From assembly GCA_963771295.1 (NCBI GenBank), contig CAVYTB010000013.1:186001-250000 (forward strand): a DNA stretch of 64,000 nucleotides, in the 5' to 3' direction. Made by a program: the position numbers and the translations under genes. The notes under the pieces are model-generated. The model saw nothing but the letters and a program-made list of their open reading frames with translations. It was not told the origin of the DNA and ran no database searches. Shown in pieces: positions 1 to 8,850 of this stretch (position 1 is its first letter; each line of letters begins with the position of its first letter). This stretch comes from Acidiferrum sp963771295 (GTDB lineage Bacteria > Acidobacteriota > Terriglobia > Acidiferrales > UBA7541).

Positions 1-486
1 GGCGATTAGCGATAAGCCCGAGGCCTGCAGCGGCTTAAAGCCCAAACCAATCAGAATGGCGGCAGTGACCGCGACCGGTGTTCCAAATCCCGCTGCGCCT
101 TCAAAAAAAGCTCCGAAGGAAAACGCGATTAGAAGTAGCTGCAAGCGGCGATCCTGCGTAATGCCCATCAAGCTTTCTTGCAAGACTTTGAACCGGCCCG
201 TCGCGCAATTCATGTCGTACATGAAAATGACATTCAGAATGATCCACCCGATAGGAAATGCGCCATAGGCCAAACCAAACACAGTGGCTCGCGCGCCCAT
301 CCCGACAGGCATGTGGAACACTTTGATCGCAATCAACAGGGAGGTTGCCAATCCCAGCAGGGCCGCCCAATGCGCTTTCAAATGCAGCAACGCCAGAGCC
401 CCCAGAAGGACGATCACGGGAATCGCGGCAACAAGCGTCGAAAGCCACCAGTGGCCCAGCGGGTCGTACACCTGCGTCCACGTCAT
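1..486 (-). CDS. lctP: L-lactate permease, N-terminal part (runs off the window)
   Basis: Partial gene read leftward; the 3' part lies outside the window. The 162 visible residues begin MTWTQVYDPLGHWWLSTLVA and contain successive hydrophobic segments. They also contain the conserved SFGAFFEGAAGFGTPVAV stretch typical of the LctP/LldP family, inner-membrane proton symporters that import lactate or glycolate. The start ATG at 486 has a GGAGG site 7 bases upstream. No lactate oxidation gene is visible on this side. Family assignment is firm; the substrate is inferred from the family. Frames on the same strand that shift out of this reading are shadows. Confidence 0.88.
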   Translation of the reverse strand, partial: MTWTQVYDPLGHWWLSTLVAAIPVIVLLGALALLHLKAHWAALLGLATSLLIAIKVFHMPVGMGARATVFGLAYGAFPIGWIILNVIFMYDMNCATGRFKVLQESLMGITQDRRLQLLLIAFSFGAFFEGAAGFGTPVAVTAAILIGLGFKPLQASGLSLIA

Positions 487-829
487 GATCAGTCCTCCGA
501 AGGGAGTGATCTTGCTGCGTTACTCAATCGTTCGTGCCAGCCCCCGAGGTAAGAGGTCGCAGCATTGTGGCATATTTAACGCAATTTCACGCCCAGCCTG
601 GCGTGGAATTCTATTTCCCTTATGAGTGCCATCTTGAGGGGCGTTATTCCCGCCGTTCGAGCATTTGTCGCAACAATCCTACTCGGTCACTAGTCCTAAA
701 GTAACGTCCGGAATCCTCGCACCTTGTTCAATATCCGTATCTTGCATAAATCGCAGTACTTTCGTACCAAATTTACTAGGAGTGGCAGCCCCTTTGCACC
801 CCGCACGGTGACTCTTTCAAGGAGATCTC
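487..829. other. Divergent intergenic region lctP / pilin
   Basis: This 343-base spacer separates the leftward permease gene from the rightward pilin gene. The right end holds a clear sigma-54 promoter (783-798) and the pilin ribosome-binding site AAGGAG (819-824). A weaker sigma-54-like match pointing left lies at 581-595 but has TGGG instead of TGGC. No RNA gene or conserved reading frame is evident in the rest. Confidence 0.6.
783..798 (+). promoter_or_regulatory. Sigma-54 (RpoN) promoter of the pilin gene
   Basis: The sequence TGGCAGCCCCTTTGCA matches the -24/-12 consensus: GG and GC dinucleotides are separated by exactly 10 bases, with TGGC and TTGC cores intact. Predicted transcription start is near 808, giving a short leader that carries AAGGAG 5 bases before the ATG at 830. 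Sigma-54 control of major pilin genes is known in several bacteria. Confidence 0.75.
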
Positions 830-1312
830 ATGAAGAAGCAACAGGGTTTCTCGCTTATCGAACTCCTAATCGTCGTGGCGATCATCCTTATCATTGCGGC
901 CATAGCCATCCCGAATTTGCTAAAGGCACGCATTTCGGCGAACGAATCTTCCGCTGTCGGCTCGATACGCACCCTGACTACGGCAAATATTCAGTATGCG
1001 GCGCAGTGTTCGGATACCGGGTTCCCGGTTGCATTAGTGAATCTGGGCCCTGGTCCTGGAGACTGCACGGGCGCGGGGATCATTGATGAAGTTCTGACCA
1101 CCGGCGTGAAGAGTGGCTACAACTTTACTTACACACCTGGCGCGCCCGACGGCGCCGGGATCATCTCCACCTACAACATTCTGGCGCTTCCGATCACCCA
1201 GTCTGTAACTGGACAGCGAGCATTCTGCTCGATGCAAGATGGCGTTGTTCACTACCACGATGCGGGTGGGGTATGCGACTCGAGCGTCAATGGCGACCCA
1301 GCTCTGGAATAA
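830..1312 (+). CDS. Type IV pilin / pseudopilin precursor
   Basis: 160-residue prepilin with the class III signal: a short basic leader MKKQQG followed by FSLIELLIVVAIILIIAAIA. Cleavage by prepilin peptidase is expected after Gly6, leaving N-terminal Phe1 and Glu5 (the E of FSLIE), which is the standard pilin core. The globular part is small and carries four cysteines, two of them near the C-terminus around GVCDSS and FCSMQD. The protein is either the structural pilin of a type IV pilus or a type II secretion pseudopilin. The strong dedicated sigma-54 promoter and rho-independent terminator, making a monocistronic unit, favour an abundant structural pilin. A pilT retraction ATPase is encoded at 41798-42943. 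Confidence 0.88.
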   Translation: MKKQQGFSLIELLIVVAIILIIAAIAIPNLLKARISANESSAVGSIRTLTTANIQYAAQCSDTGFPVALVNLGPGPGDCTGAGIIDEVLTTGVKSGYNFTYTPGAPDGAGIISTYNILALPITQSVTGQRAFCSMQDGVVHYHDAGGVCDSSVNGDPALE

Positions 1313-1333
1313 ACGGAAAAGTTTTTGATGTGC

Positions 1334-1370
1334 AAGGGGAGAGCCTTCGGGTTCTCCCCTTTTCTTTTTT
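1334..1370 (+). terminator. Rho-independent terminator of the pilin gene
   Basis: Arms AAGGGGAGA (1334-1342) and TCTCCCCTT (1353-1361) pair perfectly. They extend inward through a G-T and two C-G pairs to a TTCG tetraloop, and are followed by a T-rich tail to 1370. Confidence 0.9.
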
Positions 1371-1495
1371 GCCGGCAACAACTTTTCGCCAAGTGGAAGC
1401 TGCCAGCGGATTGCGCTAGCGAACTGCATTCTGCGCTATCATCGGCGATGCTGTAACAATGCCGCAGATGTAGCCAGTTCACGCAGAAGGACACA

Positions 1496-3214
1496 ATGAT
1501 GAAGAAGCTGCGCAGCCAGGAATGGTACGGGCGAGAGGGTCGCGATGGTTTCGTCTACAGAAGCTGGATGAAGAACCAGGGCTGGCCGCCAGACCTGTTC
1601 GATGGCCGGCCGGTAATCGGTATCTGCAATACCTGGTCGGAGCTGACTCCGTGCAACGCCCATTTTCGTGAGCTTGCGGAATTTGTGAAGCGTGGCGTGT
1701 GGGAAGCGGGCGGCTTTCCCTTGGAGTTTCCCGTGATGTCACTGGGAGAGACGCAGTTGCGTCCGACAGCCATGCTGTTCCGCAACCTGGCCAGCATGGA
1801 TGTGGAGGAATCCATCCGCGGCAATCCCATCGACGGAGTGGTTCTGCTGATGGGCTGCGACAAGACCACGCCATCTTTGTTGATGGGAGCCGCTTCCTGC
1901 GATCTGCCAACGATTGGTCTTTCGGGCGGGCCCATGCTTTCCGGAAAATTCCATGGACACGATTTAGGATCGGGAACCGGTTTGTGGCAAATGACCGATC
2001 AACTCCGCGCGGGAAAGATGAAGCTGGATGAATATGTTGAAGCGGAAAGCTGCATGCACAGATCCAAGGGGCATTGCATGACCATGGGTACGGCCTCGAC
2101 CATGGCCAACATGGTCGAAGCGCTGGGCATGAGTTTGCCCGGCAATGCGGCCATTCCTGCGGTCGACGCACGCCGCAATACCCTCGCGCAGATGACTGGC
2201 CGGCGAATTGTGCAGATGGTGCACGAGGACCTTTGCATCTCACGGATCCTGACGCGCGAAGCGTTCGAAAACGCGATTCTCACTAACGCCGCGATTGGTG
2301 GTTCCACGAATGCTGTGATCCATTTAATTGCGATTGCGGGGCGTATCGGCGTCCCCTTGTGTCTCGAGGATTTCGATCGCTTAGGCTCTTCTCTTCCGTG
2401 CCTCGTGGATATTCAGCCTTCGGGTAAATATCTGATGGAGGATTTTTTCTATGCCGGAGGATTGCCCGCGGTGCTGCGCGAACTAGGCGAGGCTGAGGTC
2501 TTGCGCCGGAATGCGCTGACGGCGAACGGCCAGCCAATCTGGAAGAACGTTGCCGACGCCAGTTGCTGGAATCGCGACGTGATTCATGGCTTTGCGGAGC
2601 CCTTCAAAGCAAGCTCTGGAATCGCCGTTTTACGAGGCAATCTGGCTCCGAACGGCGCCGTGATCAAGCCGTCAGCTGCAAGCCCGCAACTCTTGCAGCA
2701 TCGCGGACGAGCCGTGGTGTTCGAGACGATTGAAGAATTCCACGCACGGATCAACGATGAGGATTTGGACATTGACGAAACTTGCGTGATGGTGCTCAAG
2801 AATTGTGGCCCGCGCGGTTATCCGGGCATGGCGGAAGTGGGCAACATGATGCTGCCTGCCAAACTGCTGCGAAAAGGCGTCAGCGATATGGTCCGTATTT
2901 CCGACGCGCGTATGAGCGGCACCGCCTACGGAACAGTGGTTTTGCACATCGCGCCTGAAGCCGCGGCGGGTGGTCCACTCGCGTTGGTGCACTCTGGCGA
3001 CATGATTACTCTGGACGTTCCCAAACGGCTGCTGTGCTTAGAGGTGGACGACAAAGCACTCGCTGAGCGCCGCGCAAAGTGGACGCCTCCGCCGGTTCCG
3101 GACCGCGGTTGGCTGAAGCTATATACCGAACACGTGCTGCAAGCGGATCAGGGAGCGGATCTCGACTTCCTGGTGGGTCGCAGCGGTTCAAAAGTAGCAC
3201 GCGACTCGCATTGA
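1496..3214 (+). CDS. IlvD/Edd-family sugar-acid dehydratase, probably L-arabinonate dehydratase
   Basis: 572-residue member of the dihydroxy-acid/phosphogluconate dehydratase family, Fe-S and Mg dependent enzymes that remove water from a sugar acid or dihydroxy acid. Cluster-ligand regions are visible: ICNTWSELTPCN near the N-terminus, the signature MGCDKTTPSLLMGA, and SKGHCMTMGTASTMAN. The N-terminus (EWYGREGRDGFVYRSWMKNQ) and overall length fit the pentonate dehydratase branch rather than IlvD. Neighbouring ribulokinase and arabinofuranosidases make L-arabinonate the likely substrate, but D-xylonate or L-fuconate remain possible. AGAAGGA precedes the ATG at 1496; an ATG one codon later is equally possible. 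It is followed by a 172-base gap with an operator-like palindrome before araB. Confidence 0.85.
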   Translation: MMKKLRSQEWYGREGRDGFVYRSWMKNQGWPPDLFDGRPVIGICNTWSELTPCNAHFRELAEFVKRGVWEAGGFPLEFPVMSLGETQLRPTAMLFRNLASMDVEESIRGNPIDGVVLLMGCDKTTPSLLMGAASCDLPTIGLSGGPMLSGKFHGHDLGSGTGLWQMTDQLRAGKMKLDEYVEAESCMHRSKGHCMTMGTASTMANMVEALGMSLPGNAAIPAVDARRNTLAQMTGRRIVQMVHEDLCISRILTREAFENAILTNAAIGGSTNAVIHLIAIAGRIGVPLCLEDFDRLGSSLPCLVDIQPSGKYLMEDFFYAGGLPAVLRELGEAEVLRRNALTANGQPIWKNVADASCWNRDVIHGFAEPFKASSGIAVLRGNLAPNGAVIKPSAASPQLLQHRGRAVVFETIEEFHARINDEDLDIDETCVMVLKNCGPRGYPGMAEVGNMMLPAKLLRKGVSDMVRISDARMSGTAYGTVVLHIAPEAAAGGPLALVHSGDMITLDVPKRLLCLEVDDKALAERRAKWTPPPVPDRGWLKLYTEHVLQADQGADLDFLVGRSGSKVARDSH

Positions 3215-3294
3215 TCGCGGGCAGTAGGAAACCCAAAACTGTCGATCATGAGCAATTCGAGCGCCAAAGCTATTGCAATGGTGCGCATTGCTTG

Positions 3295-3306
3295 GTAAAC
3301 GTTTAC
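3295..3306. promoter_or_regulatory. LacI-family type operator palindrome upstream of araB
   Basis: GTAAACGTTTAC is a perfect 12-bp palindrome centred on CG, inside GGTAAACGTTTACA. This is the form of sites bound by LacI/GalR-family sugar repressors. A half-site GGTAAAC recurs at about 3351. The site lies between the dehydratase stop and the araB start, so a separate regulated promoter for araB is likely. The regulator gene is not in this window. Confidence 0.55.
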
Positions 3307-3386
3307 ATGATTCGGTGGTGAAGCGTGAATGCCTCATGCCGAGAGCAGGTGGTAAACACTGCTTCCACGGAGCGAATGTAAATTCC

Positions 3387-4961
3387 ATGACGATTGTGGC
3401 TGGCGTTGATTTCGGAACTTTGAGTGTCCGTGTTTCCGTTGTAGACAGTGAACGAGGGTTGCTGGCGACCGCCCTTGCGGAATACCCGCTGCACCGCAAA
3501 CGCGAGGATCCGGAATACGCGACGCAGTCTCACGATGATCAAATGCGTGCCCTAGCGACGGCTACGCACGAGGCAATTGGGAAAGCGCAGATCTCCGGGG
3601 ATCAAGTGCAAGCGCTTGCGGTCGACACCACCGGCTCGTCAGTTATCCCTGTCGGTAAAAATTTACAGCCGCTTGGCGAATATTATCTTTGGTGCGATCA
3701 CCGGGCCAAGGCGGAAGCAGCAGAAATAACGGAAGCGGCGCACCGTGAAGGGCTGCAAGCGATTCAGTGGTGCGGCGGAGTGTATTCGTCAGAGTGGGGT
3801 TTTTCGAAGCTGTTGCATTGGCTGCGGCACAATCCGGAGAAACGCGCCCAATTCGATTCGGCGTTCGAGCATTGCGATATGGCGGCAGCCACGCTTTGTG
3901 GAATCACTGATACGCGCAAAGTGAAACGCAGCGTTTGTGCGATGGGGCATAAGTGGTTGTGGAATCCGGAATTAGGCGGTCTGCCTTCAGAGGAATTTCT
4001 CGTTAAAGTCGATCCCTTGCTCGCCGGTGTGAGAGAAAAACTCCAGGGCGAGTATGCGACTTCGGATCAGATCGCGGGCAGGCTCTCCGCATACTGGGCC
4101 GAGAAGTTAGGATTGAAGACGGGCATTCCGATACCGGTGGGAGCATTTGACGCGCATTGGGATGCCATCGGAGCGGGCTGCCGCACCGAAGACATGGTCA
4201 ACGTGGTTGGTACTTCCACGTGCATCATTGGCATCACGCCCGCAGTCAACCTTGTGCCGGGAGTTTGCGGAATTGTTCAGGGAAGTGTGCACCCGAAGCG
4301 GACTGGAATTGAAGCTGGGCTGTCTGCTGTAGGAGACATATTCAACGCCATCGCCAGACGTGCCGGAACAGATGTTGCGCAGTTGAGCCAGGGTCTTGAG
4401 AAGTATCGCGCGGGGCAAACCGGGCTTCTGCGCATGAGTTGGGACAATGGAGACCGGACCGTGTTGGTGAATCCCAATTTGCGGGGAATCACGCTGGGCT
4501 GGAATTTGCAGAGTACCGCGCAGGACGAATTCTTTGCCGCGATCGAAGGCACCGCGTTCCACACACGAATCATTTTGGACCGAATGGCCGAGCATGGCGT
4601 CCATATTAAACGCGTAATCAACGCCGGCGGCATTCCGCAGAAAAACAACGTGTTGAATCAGGTCTATGCCAACGTCCTGGGGAAACCGGTTCTCGTGCCC
4701 AGCAAAAGTGTGGTCAGTCTAGGCTCCGCGATTTTTGCTTTCCTCGCAGCCGGCACGTTCAAAACGGTGGAAGCGGCTCAGGACAAGATCTGCCCGAAGC
4801 ATGCCGTTTTTTCGCCTCAGGCCGAAGCGCAACAAACTTATAGCGCGCTGTATCCGCTCTACCAAAAGCTTTACTTCGCGTTTGGGAAACCGCAGGATGC
4901 GAGATTCGGCGACGTCCTGCCCTCGTTGATCAATCTTGCTCACAATGCTCGCCCAGCTTAG
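3387..4961 (+). CDS. araB: L-ribulokinase (FGGY family)
   Basis: 524 residues from the chosen ATG at 3387. The product phosphorylates L-ribulose to L-ribulose 5-phosphate with ATP in the cytosol. It starts with the FGGY phosphate-binding segment MTIVAGVDFGTLSVRVSVVD and keeps the ribulokinase hallmarks DTTGSSVIPV, GGVYSSEWGFSKLLHW, GAFDAHWDAIG and, in the C-terminal half, INAGGIPQKNNVLNQVYANV. The reading frame stays open to 3273, but the upstream codons overlap the palindrome and do not resemble the family. Later ATG and GTG codons are unlikely because the ATP-binding motif begins at once. araA and araD are absent from the window. Together with the dehydratase this suggests arabinose is used by isomerase and possibly oxidative routes. 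Confidence 0.93.
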   Translation: MTIVAGVDFGTLSVRVSVVDSERGLLATALAEYPLHRKREDPEYATQSHDDQMRALATATHEAIGKAQISGDQVQALAVDTTGSSVIPVGKNLQPLGEYYLWCDHRAKAEAAEITEAAHREGLQAIQWCGGVYSSEWGFSKLLHWLRHNPEKRAQFDSAFEHCDMAAATLCGITDTRKVKRSVCAMGHKWLWNPELGGLPSEEFLVKVDPLLAGVREKLQGEYATSDQIAGRLSAYWAEKLGLKTGIPIPVGAFDAHWDAIGAGCRTEDMVNVVGTSTCIIGITPAVNLVPGVCGIVQGSVHPKRTGIEAGLSAVGDIFNAIARRAGTDVAQLSQGLEKYRAGQTGLLRMSWDNGDRTVLVNPNLRGITLGWNLQSTAQDEFFAAIEGTAFHTRIILDRMAEHGVHIKRVINAGGIPQKNNVLNQVYANVLGKPVLVPSKSVVSLGSAIFAFLAAGTFKTVEAAQDKICPKHAVFSPQAEAQQTYSALYPLYQKLYFAFGKPQDARFGDVLPSLINLAHNARPA

Positions 4962-4989
4962 TAACAGGTGCGGTGCGCGGGAGGTTCGC

Positions 4990-7038
4990 ATGACAAATAA
5001 ATCACAGTTATCGCGGCGGGAATTTGTTGGCTCCGCGGCTGCTACGATGGCGGCGGTCCCATTGCAAAACCTCTTGGCCGGCCTGGGCTCAAGCGGCTCG
5101 GCCGCGTCGGATGCTGATTGGAAAAACGAAGGCATACTTTTTGTAGATAAATCGCCGTATGCCAAGCTGCACAACATTCCGGTGCATGCTGTGACGATCA
5201 CGCAAGGATTTTGGGGCTCGCGGCGCGAGATCAACGTCGACAGAAGTATTCCATCGATGGAGAAACTGCTCGAAGCCAATGGACGCATGAACAACTATTT
5301 GCGGCTGGTCGGCAAAAGCGATGCCCGGCAGGAAGGGCCGGTGTACTCGGATTCTGATGTGTACAAATGGCTGGAAGCGGTAGGTTTCGCGTTACAGTCC
5401 GGGGACCGTCCGGAGTTGCGCGCTCAAGCGGACAAGATCATTAAGGAAGTAGTTGCGGTCCAGGAATCAAGCGGGTACCTGAACACCTACTATGTCGAAG
5501 ACCGCGCAAAGCAGCGCATGGAGCCCAACACGCAGCGCGTTGGCCACGAACTCTACAATCTTGGCCACATGATTCAAGGCGCGATCGCATTCTATCGCGC
5601 TACGGGTGATCGCACGTTGCTTGATGCCAGCATCCGCTTTGTTGACAACTACCTGCTTTCGAATTTCGGGCCGGGAGCCGATAAGAAGCCAATCTTCTCT
5701 GGCCATCCTGAAATTGAACTGGCACTCATCGAGTTGTACCGCACGACGGGCGACAAGCGTTACCTGACATTGGCCGGGTACATTTTGCAAGGCGATGATC
5801 GCATCAAGTTCAACCCAGACGCATATGTTTATCACTTTTGCGGTAAACCGTTCACTTCGCGCAGGCACCTTGAAGGCCACGCGGTGCGCGCCATGTACGC
5901 CTGTTGCGGTGTCACTGACTACTACATTGAAACCGGCGACGAATCCTATCTGAAAACTCTCAACGTACTTTGGAATGATTTGGTCACCAGCCAGATGTAT
6001 GTGACCGGCGGCGTTGGAGCACGCAGCGACGGCGAAGCCTTCGGCGATTCTTTCGAGCTTCCGAATTTCACCGCTTACGGCGAAAGCTGCGCGGCTATTG
6101 GCAATATGATGTGGAACTGGCGGCTGCTGACGGCCACCGGCGATGCGAAATATGCCGATGTGATCGAGCGCGCATTATACAACGGTATTAATTCGGGGAT
6201 GTCGCTAGACGGCACGCTTTACTGTTATCGGAATCCACTGGGTTTCGATCCCTCGGGTGGCGATCGCATACGCAATCCGTGGTACGACACCACATGCTGT
6301 CCCCCGAATCTGGAACGCACCTTCGCCTCTTTGCCCGGCTACTTTTACAGCACCAGCAAGGATGGGATTTACCTGCACCTGTACGACAACTCGCAACTTG
6401 ATTGGCATCTGGAAGACGGCACTGGCCTGAAGGTTGTTCAGAAGACGAACTACCCTTGGGATGGCGCCGTGGAGATTACGGTAGCGCCCGCGAAGCCTAC
6501 GGAATTTTCGTTTTGCCTGCGCGTTCCCGGCTGGTCTGCTGGCACTCAGGTCACCATCAACGGGCAGGCCGTCCCTGCAGCCACTGCGGGGCAGTATCTT
6601 CCGTTGCGGCGCCGCTGGTCATCAGGCGACACGATTGGTGTGAAGTTCAATATGGCGCCGCAAGTAATCGAGGCCAACACGCGAGTAGTGGATGACTATG
6701 GGCGAGCCGCCGTTCAGCGTGGACCGCTGGTTTACTGCCTCGAGCAGTTGGATCAGCCCGAAGGCGTGCGATTGTATGACGTCTCGCTGGATTTGCGCGC
6801 CAAGGGTTCATCGCAGTTTCAGGAACAATTTCAAAGTGATTTGCTGGGTGGAATCGTGGTGCTGACGCACTCAGGAGCAGCTACGGCGAGGACCGCTTCG
6901 GACAATCAGCTTTACTATTCGTACTCGCCGAAACCAATCGAGGATCGCCCGGTCGAACTCCGGTTCATCCCCTACTACGCTTGGGCGAATCGCGCGCCAA
7001 CGCCAATGCAGGTTTGGACGCCGGTGCTTCGCGCATAA
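4990..7038 (+). CDS. GH127 beta-L-arabinofuranosidase-like glycoside hydrolase, Tat-exported
   Basis: 682 residues from ATG 4990, which has GGGAGG six bases upstream. The N-terminus LSRREFVGSAAATMAA is a twin-arginine signal, so the enzyme folds in the cytoplasm and is exported. The body is the (alpha/alpha)6 barrel formerly called DUF1680, followed by beta-sandwich domains. The catalytic set is visible: Glu365 and Cys367 in AYGESCAAIGN and the paired Cys436-Cys437 in DTTCCPPN, which bind zinc and supply the cysteine nucleophile in GH127. It releases L-arabinofuranose from plant arabinans, hydroxyproline arabinosides or related glycans. It sits 28 bases after araB and faces the GH51 gene tail to tail, 9 bases away. 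Confidence 0.9.
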   Translation: MTNKSQLSRREFVGSAAATMAAVPLQNLLAGLGSSGSAASDADWKNEGILFVDKSPYAKLHNIPVHAVTITQGFWGSRREINVDRSIPSMEKLLEANGRMNNYLRLVGKSDARQEGPVYSDSDVYKWLEAVGFALQSGDRPELRAQADKIIKEVVAVQESSGYLNTYYVEDRAKQRMEPNTQRVGHELYNLGHMIQGAIAFYRATGDRTLLDASIRFVDNYLLSNFGPGADKKPIFSGHPEIELALIELYRTTGDKRYLTLAGYILQGDDRIKFNPDAYVYHFCGKPFTSRRHLEGHAVRAMYACCGVTDYYIETGDESYLKTLNVLWNDLVTSQMYVTGGVGARSDGEAFGDSFELPNFTAYGESCAAIGNMMWNWRLLTATGDAKYADVIERALYNGINSGMSLDGTLYCYRNPLGFDPSGGDRIRNPWYDTTCCPPNLERTFASLPGYFYSTSKDGIYLHLYDNSQLDWHLEDGTGLKVVQKTNYPWDGAVEITVAPAKPTEFSFCLRVPGWSAGTQVTINGQAVPAATAGQYLPLRRRWSSGDTIGVKFNMAPQVIEANTRVVDDYGRAAVQRGPLVYCLEQLDQPEGVRLYDVSLDLRAKGSSQFQEQFQSDLLGGIVVLTHSGAATARTASDNQLYYSYSPKPIEDRPVELRFIPYYAWANRAPTPMQVWTPVLRA

Positions 7039-7047
7039 TGTTTGACG

Positions 7048-8676
7048 CTACGCACCCCATTGCACGACGGTATAGGAACGTGCCGGCACTTCAAATTTCG
7101 TGTGCCCGCCGGAAGTAGCTGGCTTTGCGAAGTCAGTTGGTGCCACTCGTTTCGGAGAATCGAAACTGTTGAAGGCCTTCAAATCACTCCCGGTCAGAAC
7201 AGTTGAAGTAAGCACGCGAACGGGTGGAGCGTCTTCCCAGACGACGTCAACTTCGTGAGCATTTGAAAGATCACGATTCAGGATGAACAGAGACACGTTG
7301 CCATTTTCTTTTGAGAAAGTCCCGACCACATCCAGATACGGCACCGTCCCGATTCCAGCAACCTCATATGTGGGAGATTCCGAGAGTAAATTCAGCACCG
7401 ACCCCCGCGCCATCTGGATGCCCCAGCTATACGGATAATAAATTGTCTGGCGGAACAGACCGTTGGCATTCGTCATGATCGGCGCGATGACATTCACAAG
7501 TTGCGCCAGGCATGCCAATTTCACCCGGTCGGCATTTCGAAGCAATGTGTTAATAATCCCACCGACCAGCAAGGCGTCTTCCAGGTTATACACCTCTTCC
7601 AGCAGATGCGGAGCTTCTTGCCGGTGGCCGTTGACTGCATCTCCAGTGCGCGCGCGGTACCACACGTTCCACTCGTCAAATGAGAGCCACAGCTTCTTTG
7701 CAGAGCGTTGGTGGCCACGCACTAGATCGCAAACCGCAACTGTCTCGGCAATCTGCCGATCCATGGTGAGATTCATGGCGAGATACTTCGCGCTGTCAGT
7801 GCCGGTTTCTTCCTGCGTGTTTCCGAGGTAGCGATGAAGAGAGAGACCGTCCACATAGTCGTAACACTGTTCCAACACCTCGCGATCCCATTCGAGATAA
7901 GTCGGCATGAAGGGGCCGCTTGAGCCGCAGGCAATCAGTTTCAGCGACGGGTCGACATAACGCATTTGCCGCGCCGCGTCCGCTGCCTTCAACCCATACT
8001 CCGTCGCGGTCATATGCCCGATTTGCCAGGGACCATCCATCTCATTGCCCAGGCACCAGTGCTGCACTCTGTACGGCTCGGCAATTCCATTCTTACGTCG
8101 CAGATCGCTCCAGCGCGTTCCTTTTTCGATGTTGCAATATTCCACCAGCGCCGCAGCCTGTTCGGGCGTCCCGGTTCCCAGATTCAGGCCCATCAGAGGC
8201 TGCGTGCCCACGGCCTTGCACCACATCATGAATTCATCGGTCCCGAATTGATTGGTGTTGATTGAGTTCCAAGCCTTGTCGAGAACTGTTGGCCGCTCTT
8301 GTTTTGGCCCGATGCCGTCAAGCCAGTTGTAACCGGAAACAAAATTGCCGCCCGGGTAACGGATAATCGGCACCCCCAGCGCGCGGACTTCGGCGATGAC
8401 ATCTTTTCGGAAGCCACTGGAGTCCGCGAGTTTTGAATCCGGATCGTAGATGCCTTCGTAGATCGCGCGACCCAAATGTTCCAGGAAAGATCCGAAGAGG
8501 TTGCGATCGATGGGAGCGATGGTGCGTCTTGTATCGACGTACACGCGCGCCGCGGTCGCCGCATTCGAGGCCGGACTCTGTGCCGGCAGGACACAACCGA
8601 AAAGTAATTCAGCGGAACAGCCTGCTCCCAGTGCCACAGATTGCTGCAGAAAATGCCGACGCTGCATGGCAAGCAT
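7048..8676 (-). CDS. GH51 alpha-L-arabinofuranosidase, Tat-exported
   Basis: 542 residues from ATG 8676, preceded by GAGAGGA. Longer frames upstream lack a site. The signal MQRRHFLQQSVALGAG has the twin-arginine pattern. A cysteine at LLFGC could be lipidated, although the residue before Gly is unusual. The TIM barrel carries the GH51 general acid Glu212 (WCLGNEMDGPW) and nucleophile Glu335 (LSFDEWNVWY), and the C-terminal beta domain ends in the conserved aromatic/VVQW strand. It cleaves terminal alpha-L-arabinofuranosyl groups from arabinan, arabinoxylan or oligosaccharides. It is convergent with the GH127 gene. Together the two exported enzymes would supply L-arabinose to the cytosolic enzymes next door. 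Confidence 0.92.
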   Translation of the reverse strand: MLAMQRRHFLQQSVALGAGCSAELLFGCVLPAQSPASNAATAARVYVDTRRTIAPIDRNLFGSFLEHLGRAIYEGIYDPDSKLADSSGFRKDVIAEVRALGVPIIRYPGGNFVSGYNWLDGIGPKQERPTVLDKAWNSINTNQFGTDEFMMWCKAVGTQPLMGLNLGTGTPEQAAALVEYCNIEKGTRWSDLRRKNGIAEPYRVQHWCLGNEMDGPWQIGHMTATEYGLKAADAARQMRYVDPSLKLIACGSSGPFMPTYLEWDREVLEQCYDYVDGLSLHRYLGNTQEETGTDSAKYLAMNLTMDRQIAETVAVCDLVRGHQRSAKKLWLSFDEWNVWYRARTGDAVNGHRQEAPHLLEEVYNLEDALLVGGIINTLLRNADRVKLACLAQLVNVIAPIMTNANGLFRQTIYYPYSWGIQMARGSVLNLLSESPTYEVAGIGTVPYLDVVGTFSKENGNVSLFILNRDLSNAHEVDVVWEDAPPVRVLTSTVLTGSDLKAFNSFDSPKRVAPTDFAKPATSGGHTKFEVPARSYTVVQWGA

Positions 8677-8850
8677 AAAAATCCTCTCGCTATGTGATAG
8701 TAGGCAAACTTTGCACGGAGCATAGCACAGGCGATCAAGTCGCAACTGACCGTTTACTTCGTCGCTCACCTGACCGAGACTTGACTGGAGCGCGGGCTTG
8801 CAAGACTTTGACAATGATCAATTTCTGGAGGTCCGGGAACGGGAGCGCGG

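Noticed and set aside
101..481. 126-residue open frame on the minus strand
   Set aside because: It is out of frame with the clear lactate-permease reading that runs from 486 to the window edge and shows no membrane pattern.
581..595. Sigma-54-like match pointing toward the lactate permease
   Set aside because: TGGG replaces TGGC; spacing is right but the core mismatch and 84-base leader make it weak.
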